This document shows, piece after piece, positions 1 to 11,289 of a DNA stretch of 64,000 nucleotides. The translations under genes were made by a program, and so were the position numbers. Below the pieces are notes generated by a model. That model had not been told where the DNA came from and searched no databases. It worked only from the letters and a program-made list of their open reading frames with translations. The DNA lies in the NCBI GenBank assembly GCA_034440635.1, contig JAOTON010001041.1, forward strand, positions 100,873 to 164,872, in the 5' to 3' direction. Numbering within the stretch: the first letter of the stretch is position 1; every line of letters begins with the position of its first letter. The DNA comes from Lepas anatifera. Its lineage: Eukaryota > Arthropoda > Thecostraca > Lepadidae.

Positions 1-669
1 TAGGAACAAGCGTCTCTGCGGGCACTGTGGCTCAGAGAACCATGCGTCAGCTGACTGTACAGCTGAAACTGAGCGCTGCTCAAACTGTGACGGTCCCCAC
101 TCCGTGTTCAATAAGGAATGTCCCTCGCTCATTAAGGAGAAAGAGATCCTGACCTTGATGGTACAGAAACGCATCTCCTTTCAGGATGGTCGAGTGGAGT
201 ATGAGACCACTCACCCAAGAAATCTTTCGCCCTAGCGGCATCCTCGGCGACGCCTACATCCCCGCGGATGACCCCGGAGGAGTTCATCCGCTCCCTGACC
301 GTGGCGGACTCTGTCCGCATGGCAGGGAGGATGGGGCTGGTCTTTAGGGACCGGCCCGTCACCTCGGCTTCCCGGCCGAAGGTGACACCTCCTCCGGGGC
401 CCCCTTCCGTTACGGCTCCGGCGCCCCCGGCCCCGTTGGAGCCCTCCCCGCCTGCACCCCTGCCGCCTGCGACCTCCGCCGATGGTGTGGTGCCCGGGGG
501 TGGAGCTTCCCCCTCCTCTGAATCGGGTACTCCCGTGCCGGTGGGTGGCGCGGAGGGTACGTGGGGCTCTGCCCCTACTCCTCTGACGTCTGGGGGGTGG
601 GGGACTGGACCGTTGTGGGGCCCAAGAGGAAGCACGCCCCAGCACCAGAGTTGTGCGTTTCAGAATTTT

Positions 670-838
670 CTTGAGTCGACTCAACTCAACTCAAGTGCTG
701 AGAGCAGTTGACTCAACTCCAACTCAACTCATGATCAAGAGTTCAGTGAGTCGACTCAACTCCGACTCACGGCTAAATTCATCCGACTCAACTCTGACTC
801 ACCTCACGACTCAACTCAACTCAAACTTCGACTCATTT
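670..838 (+). repeat. Left subterminal GACTCAACTC repeat array of the hAT-type element
   Basis: Degenerate tandem copies of ACTCAACTC/GACTCAACTC start just inside the left terminal repeat. Such subterminal repeats often bind the transposase in hAT elements; that role is inferred here. Confidence 0.7.
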
Positions 839-2326
839 GCAAAATGAAATAAATACTTGATAAATATATAAATATAAGAAATAAATCAATAAACCAGCAA
901 AAATCAAGCTGTTCAGAAAGTCTGACATGAAACATAAGATTAATGGAAGCAAAATTAATTAATTGGCATTCAAACATTGGTTAACAATTACTCAGCAGCC
1001 ATGAACAACTTTTTAATTCTTCCAGACTGTCACTGCCCAAAAAAGCTACCACCATGCTGCAATTACTTCTAAAAGGAGCATTGCATGTAAAATTAAGTAA
1101 ATGAAATGGAAAGGACCCTAAAACTCTAAGGTTACACCAACACAGGCAAAAAAATTGAACCTCCATACTGCCAAAAAAGATTCAAGCTAAAAGAACATGA
1201 TATAAATTGTATTTTGGTTTGTAGGGATGGTATAGAAACTGCTTTTTCTGTTAAAGAATGAGGCTTAGGTAATTTTTATAAATTAAAATTAATTTCCCAA
1301 GAGTTTTATCAAAATTTAGGCAATAATTACCTAGTTGCAATTGCTAATTATAAGAATTACAGCAAACCCCAGGAAAAGTATATCATTTATGACAAAGGAC
1401 AATAGCAATGAAAATTCTATCAACGTTGATGTGTTGGATTTAAATATATTCATATTTTAAACCCAATCAAATTTTCAGCTTCAGTCAAAACCTCTAATAA
1501 AATACATACCTATCGCTCTTCAAGCAAAATTGGAGAACGATTTCATAGAAAATTGCTAATGTATTATAGCTATCCAAATAAACACAGATGCCAAGTAAGG
1601 GTCTCTGATCAGACAAAAACAGTAGCAGGAAATAATTCCTCTCATTCTTGCAATAAAGACATCTCAACATTTTTGTCGAATCAAAGGTCCAATTTTTCAA
1701 TGCTAATAGCAGTATTTGCTATTAATAGGTAAAATGAAAAGGGTGGCGGCGGACGGCGCATTTAGGACAAAAGAATAAATATAGCATGTAGGCATATAAA
1801 TATTTGCATTACTTCATGAACTATCACGTGATGTTTACATTTTTGCCTTGAGGCTAATTAAGCTTGAACCCATACTCGGCTGAATTTGTTTTTCAAAGAC
1901 AGCAATGGCGCACACTATTCTCAGCAAACCACCACTGACGACAACAATCAGCGACGACGATGCGTCTTGTTGGAGTGTTTAAAGTAAAAAGTAATATTAA
2001 ATATTGAAGATGAGAAGTTTTTGAGAATTTTGAAATGTATTTTGTAGTGCGTTCCACCACTTCAAAGCCAGTGATAGGAACCTGTTTAATTTTTGAGTGT
2101 ATGTATTATTCGTGCCTAGGGATTCCTTCAGACCGGATGGGCCTTTAAAATAAGCAATTGAACCATATAATTATTGGTTTATTGAAACAAATTGAAACTT
2201 TGATTTAAACAATTGAAACACTGGGGGAAATGTTTTAAAGGAGGTTAAAGGAGGTTTGCAAAAGGTAGGCAAATTCAGACACTTTTACTTGACAACATGT
2301 TTACCTGTTGAGCCAAGTTTTTTCGT

Positions 2327-2495
2327 CAACTCATTTGACTCGCTGTCTTCACAACTCAACTCAACTCAACTCATTGATGTGTTGTGAACCGACTCAACTC
2401 AACTCAACTCACTTGTCTAATTTTTTTCGACTCAACTCAACTCAACTCAGAGTCGAATAAGTCGGAATTTTAGTTAAACTCCGACTCTGACTCGC
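2327..2495 (+). repeat. Right subterminal GACTCAACTC repeat array of the hAT-type element
   Basis: Same motif family as at 670-838 and in the same (direct) orientation, unlike the inverted terminal repeats. It ends at the GACTCGCGAGTC palindrome beside the right terminus. Confidence 0.7.
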
Positions 2496-2926
2496 GAGTC
2501 GCACAACTCTGCCCAGCACAGCGGCGCCATGAGCGGTCACCTGTTGAACTTCCAGATAAAACCGCGCCTAAGGCCACACATCTTTCCCAAAGTACCCAAC
2601 AGGGTCCTGCCTCATCGTCCATAAACACAGTGGCCAACCCAAACACATATGCGTTATCAACCTCGGTGGTGGAAGATCGAAAGAACTTTGAGGCCGCAGC
2701 GCGAGGAAGGTCGCCGGTGAAGCGCCCTGCTTGGAGCCCTCCCGAGGTGTCCCGGTAAACCGCTCGTGCCCGTGGAAGTTCGGCGGAAGGCGGTAGAGGC
2801 CGTGGTCCCATTCGGAACCGCCTCGGTGCGGGACCATCAAAGAGTCCATTGGGGTCTCTGGTCTCCCTTGGAAGGGCTAGGCTAAGTCCCTTCTTTTACT
2901 CACTAAGCCCGTTTCCCTTTATTTAG

Positions 2927-4275
2927 ATGAATATTGTTCAGTGGAACTGCCGTGGTATTCGTGCGAATCTTTCTGACCCGCAAAACATTATATCACAATA
3001 TAACCCTAGTGTGCTTTGCCTCCAAGAGACAAAACTGTCACCTGGAAGCCTTTTTAACCTGCGACAGTTCCAGACGTTCAGAAAGGACGTTTTCAGTAGC
3101 ACCATTGCCCACGGTGGTGTTATGGTGGCAGCCCACCACTGCACCCCGTGCTTCTCTGTTCGCTTCAACACGGTTCTGCAGGCAGTGGCCGACCGGGTAG
3201 ATCTAGGATTTGTGAAAATCACAGTTTGTTCTATTTACCTCCATCCTGGTGGCAACATTGATCTGCATGGTCTTAATGCTCTTGTTGACCAACTGCCAAC
3301 CCCTTTTGTTCTATTGGGCGACTTTAATGCTCACAGCTCATCATGGGGAGCGTCCTCGGACCGCGCGTGTCCCCGGGGCCGAACAGTGGAACGTTTCCTC
3401 CATCTCAACTCTCTCTGCCTGCTGAACACTGGTCGTCCCACTCACTTTACCCTGCCCTCTGGCTCGCTCTCGGCTATAGACCTCTCCGTCTGCTCACCTT
3501 CACTCTTTACCCAGCTCAGCTGGTGCACCCTTGAAGACCTCCATGGGAGTGACCACTTTCCAATAAACATCCGGTCAGCCCGGTCGGCTGCACCGCTGGT
3601 TCTGCCATCCCGGTGGAACCTCCGAAGGGCTGACTGTGAGGGCTTCCGGGGCGCATGTGGCCCCTTGGATGTAACTGCTGTGGGTTCGGCAACGGCAGCA
3701 GTAAAACATTTTAATGACATGATTCTTTCAGCAGCCAAACGTTTTATCCCAATCACTTCCGGCAAACCCAAACGAACTCCTGTCCCTTGGTAGAACCATG
3801 AATGCCGACAAACGATTTTAGAAAGGAAACGGGCTTACAGAGTACTTAAAAGACACACAACGACACCTAACATAATAATGTTTAGGCGCGCTAGAGCGTT
3901 GGCGCGACGTATAGTTGTTAACTCTAAAAGGAGGTGGTGGGTGGCATATGTCAATACAACCAACCGTTTTACTCCATCTACACAGGTCTGGTCTCGTATT
4001 CAAAGTATACCAGGAAAGCATCGATCAACACCCGCCACAGTATTAGAGGAAAACGGCGTCAAAATTAGTAATCCACAGGCAGTGGCTGACCGTATGGCTG
4101 CAGCATTCGAGGCAAGATGTAGCAGGGAATCCCAGGATCTCGAGTTTGTTCGCTTTCGGGAGCGAGAAGAGAGAACACCGATTAATGTTGATAACGACAG
4201 TTCGGCTGCATAAAACATTCCTTTTTCAATGCGTGAACTCCGGGCTGCACTAAACAATACAAAAAAACGTATCTC
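2927..4275 (+). pseudogene. ORF2 N-terminal part of the I element: AP-type endonuclease and linker
   Basis: Starts at the ATG that follows the ORF1 stop directly. The first 240 residues are an exonuclease-endonuclease-phosphatase fold enzyme that nicks target DNA: QWNCRGIRAN at the start, CLQETKL with the catalytic Glu, LLGDFNAHSSSWGS with the metal-binding Asp/Asn, and GSDHFPI with the catalytic Asp-His. The frame runs to a stop at 3791-3793 where relatives have a second Trp in a P-W-W-N motif, so this is probably a single-base nonsense change. The same frame resumes at once with the linker (FRRARALARR and an RFTP-x-TQVW motif) to 4211-4213. A further frameshift precedes 4276, where the L1 insertion splits the G-P-D-T motif that opens the reverse transcriptase. 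Confidence 0.85.
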
Positions 4276-4289
4276 CGGGACCTGACACA
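4276..4289 (+). repeat. Target-site duplication of the L1/Tx1 insertion, left copy
   Basis: CGGGACCTGACACA here equals 11276-11289 exactly. The 14-bp length is typical of target-primed reverse transcription. Confidence 0.9.
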
Positions 4290-4307
4290 TTTTTTTTATT
4301 TTTTTGC

Positions 4308-5297
4308 AAACTATAAGGTCATATATTACTTATCAAAACACCAACTCAGCAGCATTTCATATGTTTTTTTTCGGATCAATCAACTTTTATTCCTTGAAAA
4401 TCACGCAAAGGCCAATACCAAAACAAGACATGCCAGGCAAGAAAAAGGCCCATCGCTATGCACAGTTCCATTGCTCTAAAGACCACACCCTACCATGAGA
4501 TCAATACCAGTCACAACACTAACGCTCAGAAAACCTACCGATATGTACCTATGTCAAATACATATGTCTACCTATGTCAAAATTGCTGCAAAAAAACACG
4601 GAGCTCAGCAGGAGTTCATGGCTAAGTAAGTAGCAAAGTCCCTAATACAATTTTTATATAATTTTATAATCTCCCTCCTTCCCCCACCCCCCCATACGAC
4701 ACCCACAGCAAACCACAATCACTGGATAAACAAAAATCATCCGGAACAAAGGGCATGTCAGCACACTACTCATTTCAGTGGGCATGTCACTACGGTAGAC
4801 GCCTCATACTATTTCGAAGATATTTAGCAGCTATTCTTGCGAGATAGATTTCGCACTACACCGAACACCTTACGCTTCACATGATTATTTTTACGAAACT
4901 CAACTTATAGTTTCAACTAAGACACGAGCAAATAAAATGTCTGGCGTGCAATTTGCTCTGTTGACATCATCTTTCCCCTTGAAGTTCAGTGTTTTGCGGT
5001 AAGAACTGTGAAAATTGGAATTCCATTCCTTGTGGAAACGGGTGCCAAGGTATGTATGTATCTATGTATATGCTAAAAATATAAGACACTAACAAACACA
5101 CACATATATGTTGAAGGTACTTGCTATACAAAGATTTGAAGAGGGAAAGCCGAAGACATTGTGTTCAACCTAGGTTTGTTTTTAGATATATAAAGAGACT
5201 CGAGAATTCTTAAATTCTCTATGTATATGCATTCATGCCTTCACACAAAGTGCGGATAGCCCAAAACCCGGAGGAAGCACTGTTAACCAAAGCATTT
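4308..5297 (-). other. 3' untranslated region of the L1/Tx1 element
   Basis: AT-rich sequence between the ORF2 stop and the poly(A) tract. No coding signature or second insertion was recognised. Short ATGTATGT/TATGTCT repeats occur near 4540-4580 and 5050-5075. Confidence 0.6.
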
Positions 5298-8200
5298 TTA
5301 AAGATTTGTTATTTGAACTTGAGCCTGTCCTGCAATCAAAACCCTCTCGATTTCCTCCCATTTAGATTTGTGATCGCGCTCTTTGTTTTGGATAGCTGCA
5401 ATAGCTTTTTCTGTGTGCTTATCCATTAACAGCCGTAGCATGAGAGCGTCGACTGCAAGCAATTTGTTTTTCGCTATCATCATTTTCCCAATTAGAATGA
5501 TATGATTTATTAGAGGAGAATCGTCCACTCCAAAAATAACTTGAAATTTTGTAAATCCCCGAAGCTCTGAGGAAATCCCTGTAATCCTAAGATGATTTGA
5601 AACTGCCTCCCAAAACATTTTGACAACTGGGCAGCTCCAGAATTTATGTATGAGAGTTTCCGTCCTGTTATTGCATCGTGTGCAATCCCTAGAATCTACT
5701 AGTCCCATTTGATACAGCTTCCTGTTAGTGCTAATTATCCGTGTGGTAATTTTATATTGTATTGCTTGATACGCGATTGAGGGAGTAGTACTTTTCGGTA
5801 AATTATACCATAATGGCCACTCTGTCTCACCGAATTCAATTTCCTAAGCACTTTCCCATGAATTTCCATCATCCTTATGCTTTCCGCTCAGCAAAATATT
5901 GTATATATGTTTGTTTCCGTACCTTCTTTGAGTAATAGCACGTATACTCGGATGAATTATTGGGCCCGTTACCCTTGCCTTCTGAGGCCACCTATTCCAT
6001 TCAGTTGGAAGGCTTCTAACCAAACCATAGTAATCTAACTGCATACCTTGAATTTGATAGGCTTGTTTTATTTCTTCAAAAGTCATTAGCTGCCCATTAC
6101 TTCCAAGCAGATCATTTATATGCCTTAAGCCTTTTCTATGCCACGATGTAATGATATTGTCTTCAAACCTGGTACAGTTTGAAAACCATAAGCCGCAATT
6201 AGCTATTTCCTCCAGGTTCGGGGCAAAGCAATCGTCAAAGGTCGCCAGTGCTATAAAAACTTCTTTCCAAAACTTATTTTTTGTTGAACTTGCAATTTTT
6301 CTCATTGATTGTGAGTTCCTTTCCCATAAACAACTTTCCTCTGATATAGTCTCATTGAAAAGGAAACACCAATCATGGCGGCTCATTATTTCTTTTTTAA
6401 CCCAACTCACTTTGAGCGCCAAAATATATACTTCTAAATCGATCATTCCTTGTCCACCAGCTGAGATCGTCCGGCACAGACTGTTTCTTTTTATTTTATC
6501 TGTCTTCCCGCCCCATATAAATGCAAAAATCTCCTTTTTAAGCTTGTGAATGCAACTTGCTGGGGGATTTGGAAGAGCTGTGAAAATATGCGTAAACAAA
6601 GGAATCAGCAACGTTTTAATTATAACGATCTTCCCTGTAAGAGAAAGGAATCTATTTTTCCAGCTTTTGATAATCTTTCTGGCTTTGCAGAATTTTTCTT
6701 CAAAGTTTTCTGACCAGGTTTCCAAATCGTTGTTAGCATAAACTATTCCTAAGACCTTTAGCTTGGACACCCATTTCACTGGGAGGTCAGTGCATATAGG
6801 CTGTTTCTCGGATGCATTGTACCCTGCCCAGAATGCGTGTGTTTTAGCAATATTTGGTTTTAATCCTGAGAATTTTGCAAAAACTCCAAGTTCGTCGAAA
6901 AGCGCTCTGTAGCCATTCACGTCACCACCCAAGAAACAAAGAGTGTCGTCTGCATAAGCTGACACCTTGTATTCCTTAGATTTGATTTTGACCCCTCTTA
7001 TATTTGATTTTTTCTTGATGCCTTCTAACAGAGCACCAATTACAAGAATAAATATATAGGGTCTTAAGGGATCTCCTTGTCTGCAAGACCTATGCAGGTT
7101 TATTTTCTCTGAAATGTGTCCATTGTGTACTAGCCTAGATGATGAGTTAACATAAAGGATATTAAACCAATTAATTGTATCTTCGGGGAAGTTTGAATTT
7201 CTGAGGACAAGTCTGGCAAAATCCCAATTCACCGAGTTAAATGCATCCTTGATATCAAGGCTTAAAAAAGGCTGTCCTCTCTTCTGCTTTAAGTTGCTGG
7301 ATGAGGTCGTATGTTAACCGACTGTTACCCGCGATGCATCTCCCTTTAATAAAACCAGTTTGTTCTTCACCAACTATCTCTGGTAAAGCGAGTTTGAAAC
7401 GATTTGATAGAGCCGAGGAAATAATTTTGTAGCTAGAGTTTAATAACGTAATCGGCCGATAGGAACTTAGCTCATTTCCAGGCTTATTGGGTTTTGGAAG
7501 AAGCGTTAATATGCCCTCTCGTAAGGTTGCTGGAAGTAAGGACACATCATGACTTTCATTGACCATGCGAAAGAAAAAATGTTAAAGCTTCCCCAAAATA
7601 CTTTATAGAATTCGTTGGGAAATCCATCAGTGCCAGGCGCACGGTTGGCCCCCATGGACCTAAGTGCTGATGAAAGCTCTTCTATTGACAATGGTGCACC
7701 TATTTCTGTTTTTTGAGATTCACTTAGCCTGGGAATTGATATATTCTCAAGAAAGGATGTTGCTTCCCCCTTATCGATTGTACGCTCAGCAAATAGATCT
7801 TTGTAATGTTTGGTCAGTATGCCCATTATTTCTTTTTGATCTGTGGTATTTTCACCGTTGTCTTTCCTCAATGTCAATATTTGCCTATTCAAGTAATTAC
7901 GCTTCTCTAAATTAAGGAAATACCTTGAGTGTTTCTCCCCTTTCTCATACCATCTTACCCTGGCTCTGGTCATAATACCTTCGATTTTTATGGATCGTAT
8001 TTGCTCCAACTTCTCCTTACGTTTTGCTAATTCGTTACGGTCATGATCTGTTAATAGATCATTCTCAACACCATCCATGTCTTCTATTTTCTTTCTCAGT
8101 TCAGACTCCTCTGCTTTCATTTGACGCCTCTTCTAAATCGAGTACGATATTGTCTCCGTACGCATATTTAACACCAGAACTTCCCAAAATTGTTGCCATG

Positions 8201-9100
8201 AGATTGAAATTTCTACTTCCCCAGGGAACTCATGTACAAAAGTGGCATTATACACCGGAAGTGAGTACATTTGAAGTGTGTTATGTATACATAAATTAAT
8301 TTTTCCACGTAAATATTGTCCTTTAGGAGTGAGCAATTCATCTTGTAAAAACCTTTTCCTCTGGATGCTGAGCCCAGCTGGACGCATAGGCCTACCATCC
8401 GATGATCAAACCTATAGCATGAGACTATGTTAACTTCAGATATGTAAGAATTAAAACTTTCCGTGACCAAGAAAAAGTCTAGACGTGCCTGCTTTCTTGG
8501 AGGGTTACCAACTGCCCAAGTGAACTTTCTTTGATCAGGATAACGATCCCTAAACACATCAATAAGTTCTAGATTTTCCATAACATTAATCAGCTTTTGT
8601 CTAGCCCTAGGATTGTTGTGTGATGCATAATTTTCAGTATCTAATTCGAAGTTCAAAGCAATGTTGAAATCTCCAGCGAGAATCACGGGGGTATCGGTGT
8701 CTCCTTTGATATCTCTGCAAATATCTTCTATTTCTTGGTAAAAGGCAGGGTTATCAGTATTGGGTCCATAGACATTAGCCAGGATTATATCCATCTCTCG
8801 ATTAATAGTCGCTTTCGTAATAACAAAATTTCCACCTTTGTCTAATCGTGTTTCTGCAAAAGAAATATCTACCAAGTTCGTCAGTATTGCAACACCCCTA
8901 GAATTATGTGCAAAACCTGCGACAAGTACATCTTTTCCCCAAATATTGCGAAACCAATGCTCTTTAGAGGGATGACAATGAATATCCTGGAGAAATATGA
9001 TATTAAAACCCGACCCCTTCAAATAATTAAGAACATCGTGACGTTTTTTAAAGTCTCCTAATCCTCTACAATTGAGAGATCCTATCTTTAACTCCCCCAT
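5298..9100 (-). pseudogene. ORF2 of the L1/Tx1 element: endonuclease plus reverse transcriptase, frameshifted
   Basis: The start at 9100 (MGELKIGSLNCRGLG) opens an AP-like endonuclease: NIIFLQDIHC (Gln-Asp where relatives have Gln-Glu), NVYGPN, LAGDFN, LDFFLV and a FDHRMVG box replacing the usual Ser-Asp-His. The reverse transcriptase follows: NRAPGTDGFPNEFY, LLPKPNKPG, SYRPITLLN, GFIKGR, LDIKDAFNSV (first catalytic Asp), QGDPLRPYIFIL and the catalytic AYADDT box. The C-terminal C-x2-C-x7-H-x4-C motif (CTRCNN...HKFWSC) is the L1/Tx1 zinc-knuckle-like tail. Breaks: a frame change and an apparent short insertion around 8215-8300, a stop at 8133, frame changes near 7560 and 7255, and a stop between 5844 and 5708. 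Catalytic motifs are otherwise well kept, so the copy is fairly young or the breaks include sequencing errors. Confidence 0.88.
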
Positions 9101-9475
9101 GTTGAGACTAATATAAGAGTTGCAGGGCCCTTGCTATGTACCTGAACAAGACACGAAATTACAACTAGCTTCTGCTTCTTACAATAAGGCTCAGTCCCAA
9201 TTCTGTATGTCCCGTTACAAGAAAATATCATGTCCCTTCTCGATAATGTCAAAAAAGCAAGACTAGTCATGTGGTACATGCCTTGGTCCTAGCACTTTAC
9301 GTCTGACGAATGGATCTGAGCGCACATATTCCACTCCTGGAGCAACACATCCCATCGCACACACAAACTCATCTGGCAGAATAGGCTGGTGAAGGAATGA
9401 CAGGTAAACAATGGGCTATACCAACAATAAGCGAACACGTGTCTCTGCATTGCTACTCTTACGTTCATATAACCT

Positions 9476-10705
9476 TTAATCATTCTTTCTGTGGACGGTA
9501 GCCTCCGCGTAGAAACTTCTTATGTCTCCCGCTCCGCGCCGGCGGAGACCCTCACTCCTACCGGCAGACGCTTGCAGCTGTCCTTGAGGAGCGTTTCCAG
9601 CAGGTGGCCATCGTGTTGCACCTTGCCCGGTTGGCCTACCTGTTGTCTCTATAGGTTCTATCTGCTCTTGTGTGTTCTCCTGTCTTTCTTCTTCTCTTCT
9701 GTAGCTTCTGAAGGCTCCAGCGTTGGCGGGGTCTGATCGAAGCTGGCTCGCACAGCTGCTAGCCTCTCTGTGTCCTACGGTCTCGTCTTCCGTTGTGTCA
9801 TGGACTCGTGGAGGTGGAGAGTAGTACGACTGTACCAAGCTTCCATCTCTTCCTTCTGTTTCTGCGGCTCGCTGGGTACTGGTCCCGGGTGGAGAATGGT
9901 TGTTCCGAGCTGGCGGCTCTGTTCTTGGCATGTGCTCATTTCGCTCTGTGTTCACGCCCTGCCGCTGTGAGGTCAGTCGGGTGATAAGCCGCTGTAGTGC
10001 CTCCTCGCTGTGTACAGGCATGGTCCGAGCACCGCTTGACTCCACATAAAAAATGGAGCCAGAACGGGTGCTCACCACCATGAGAAGACCTCTGCGCTTC
10101 AGCTTCATCAGCTCGGCAAACCAGTCTTGACGCCTGTCGGTAAGCCTTTCGCGGACGAAAAGGCCTGTACCTCGAAGTCTGGTCTTGCTCCGGAAGATCT
10201 GATCTCTGTTCGAGCCGGGAAAGCTGTGCGTGAAGCGCACCCATATCTCTCCCCTCTTTCGGTGGACCTCCCTGACTTGATTGGGATCCAGGCGGAGCCC
10301 CAACAGAGACATCAGCATTCCGTGTAGAAGGCGTGGTGCATCCTCGGGTCGGTCTTCTCGTGACAGTTTCGGAATCGCTGGCCCTGAGAAAATGAGCCAG
10401 TCGAGCAGTTTTTCCTGCTCAGATGAGTCCAGCTGACCCTCCACTGCTCGAAGGCGAGTCCGGCACTGCTCAAATCCTTCTTTTGCCTCGGAGGCCATCC
10501 TTTCAGCTTCAGCAAGCCTTCGGCACACTACTTCGTTTGGTGATAGCGCAAAGTTCAGGGACTCTTCAACTGCCGTTATTCTGTTATCAATTTCTTTCTT
10601 GACTTGCTCAGTGATTTCTCTTTTTGTTCGGGCTAGCTCCAGGGTGATGAAGCTCTTCAAATCGGCAATCCTTACATTCTCAGACGTCGACTCTTGTTCA
10701 TCCAT
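9476..10705 (-). CDS. ORF1 protein of the L1/Tx1 element (coiled coil plus RRM-like domain), intact
   Basis: 409 codons without a break. ORF1p binds element RNA and is needed for ribonucleoprotein assembly. Residues about 15-95 are rich in E, K, A and L with heptad spacing and probably form a coiled coil. Residues about 97-225 match the RRM-like domain of L1/Tx1 ORF1: LLDWLIFSGPAIP (first strand), VREVHRKRGEIWVRF, TGLFVRERLTDRRQDWF and SGSIFYV. The C-terminal 180 residues are Gln/Arg/Pro-rich and low in complexity. The ATG at 10703-10705 (MDEQESTS) is the first in frame. Its stop lies about 375 bp upstream of ORF2. It is the only long intact element ORF in the window. Confidence 0.85.
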   Translation of the reverse strand: MDEQESTSENVRIADLKSFITLELARTKREITEQVKKEIDNRITAVEESLNFALSPNEVVCRRLAEAERMASEAKEGFEQCRTRLRAVEGQLDSSEQEKLLDWLIFSGPAIPKLSREDRPEDAPRLLHGMLMSLLGLRLDPNQVREVHRKRGEIWVRFTHSFPGSNRDQIFRSKTRLRGTGLFVRERLTDRRQDWFAELMKLKRRGLLMVVSTRSGSIFYVESSGARTMPVHSEEALQRLITRLTSQRQGVNTERNEHMPRTEPPARNNHSPPGTSTQRAAETEGRDGSLVQSYYSPPPRVHDTTEDETVGHREASSCASQLRSDPANAGAFRSYRREEERQENTQEQIEPIETTGRPTGQGATRWPPAGNAPQGQLQASAGRSEGLRRRGAGDIRSFYAEATVHRKND

Positions 10706-10899
10706 AACATCTTCGTTCGTTTCTGCGCGTGGGTTTTTTTCCGTTAGCCTTCTGCAGGGGGCTGGGATTTTTTCGTTTACCCATATCTTCTATTGCGGTC
10801 TAGCCGATTCAAATGCAGAAAAGCTTAGAATACATAACAGGAACTTTCTCCAGCAGGGTAATGTCCTCAGTGTGAAGTGAGGCAGTGCTAAAAGTTTTC

Positions 10900-10986
10900 G
10901 CCGCCTACGGTCTTGAACCTGTGACCTAGACAATCACGCTTCTATTGACACGGTGCACATCCGCGATACCACTCGGCTACGGAGGC
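10900..10986 (-). promoter_or_regulatory. tRNA-like Pol III promoter (boxes A and B) in the L1/Tx1 leader
   Basis: On the minus strand a tRNA-like sequence begins GCCTCCG at 10986. It carries a perfect box A, TAGCCGAGTGGT (10979-10968), and a perfect box B, GGTTCAAGACC (10919-10909), separated by 48 bp, as in tRNAs with a long variable arm (Leu/Ser type). The 3' part can pair imperfectly with the 5' acceptor strand, with one base apparently lost from the T stem, so it is not a functional tRNA gene. It sits about 290 bp from the 5' end of the element and in the same orientation. It may be an internal promoter, a captured tRNA or a fused SINE head. Confidence 0.65.
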
Positions 10987-11275
10987 TATTGCTGAGAGAG
11001 TCTTCCATCTCCGAGTGGTTTCTCTTCCGTAGTGTCCTCTTGTAACCCTCCCGGCAGTATGGCGGCCGACGGGTACACCCTCATCCACTGCCGACACTAC
11101 AAACCTATTGTCGACCGTGTACACTGGCTCAACTGGGTGGAAGGCAATCTAATAACAAACTACCACATCAGTTCTATCTTTCAACCTCACTAAAAGCACC
11201 TTTCTATTATTTTATACGGCCATAATTCCGAAAATTAGCGGGAGCGCACATAACACGACCACACGGGGCGACGGT

Positions 11276-11289
11276 CGGGACCTGACACA
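11276..11289 (+). repeat. Target-site duplication of the L1/Tx1 insertion, right copy
   Basis: Exact match to 4276-4289; I-element coding sequence resumes here. Confidence 0.9.

Larger units (their letters stand above)
646..2511. mobile_element. Non-autonomous hAT-type DNA transposon inserted in I-element ORF1
   Basis: The ends are perfect 12-bp inverted repeats, CAGAGTTGTGCG at 646-657 and its complement at 2500-2511, flanked by the exact 8-bp duplication CCCAGCAC (638-645 and 2512-2519). An 8-bp duplication and a CAG start are hAT hallmarks. The 1,866-bp body is AT-rich and has no transposase or other credible coding sequence, so it would have needed a transposase supplied in trans. Both subterminal regions carry degenerate GACTCAACTC repeats in the same orientation. 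The interrupted ORF1 frame is restored across the site, which independently confirms the boundaries. Confidence 0.9.
2..2926 (+). pseudogene. ORF1 (gag-like, zinc-knuckle nucleic-acid-binding protein) of the I element, interrupted
   Basis: Would encode the nucleic-acid-binding ORF1 protein that packages element RNA. From base 2 the frame shows two zinc knuckles: C-x2-C-x4-H-x4-C, then C-x2-C-x3-H-x6-C, followed by a segment rich in K, E and I typical of the ORF1 C-terminal part; it stops at 233-235. Shifted by one frame the homology continues through a Pro-rich stretch. A hAT-type element splits the gene at 645/2512. With the insert and one target copy ignored, one frame runs through the junction to a TAA at 2756-2758 and, beyond that probable decay stop, to TAG at 2924-2926, directly abutting the ORF2 ATG at 2927. 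At least two frameshifts are present. The open frames on the opposite strand here are composition artefacts of a GC-rich region. Confidence 0.75.
4290..11275 (-). mobile_element. Near-complete L1/Tx1-type non-LTR retrotransposon inserted antisense into I-element ORF2
   Basis: The 6,986-bp insert is bounded by an exact 14-bp target duplication. Its 3' end is on the left, where a T-rich run at 4290-4307 is the poly(A) tail read on the minus strand. Minus-strand order is: 5' leader with a tRNA-like segment (11275 to 10706), ORF1 (10705-9476), ORF2 (9100-5298), then about 1 kb of 3' untranslated sequence. Full or nearly full length is inferred from the leader and both ORFs being present. ORF2 is broken in several places, so this copy is not autonomous. 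Confidence 0.88.

Noticed and set aside
132..684. Two minus-strand open frames opposite I-element ORF1
   Set aside because: GC-rich shadow frames; the plus strand has zinc knuckles and ORF1 homology.
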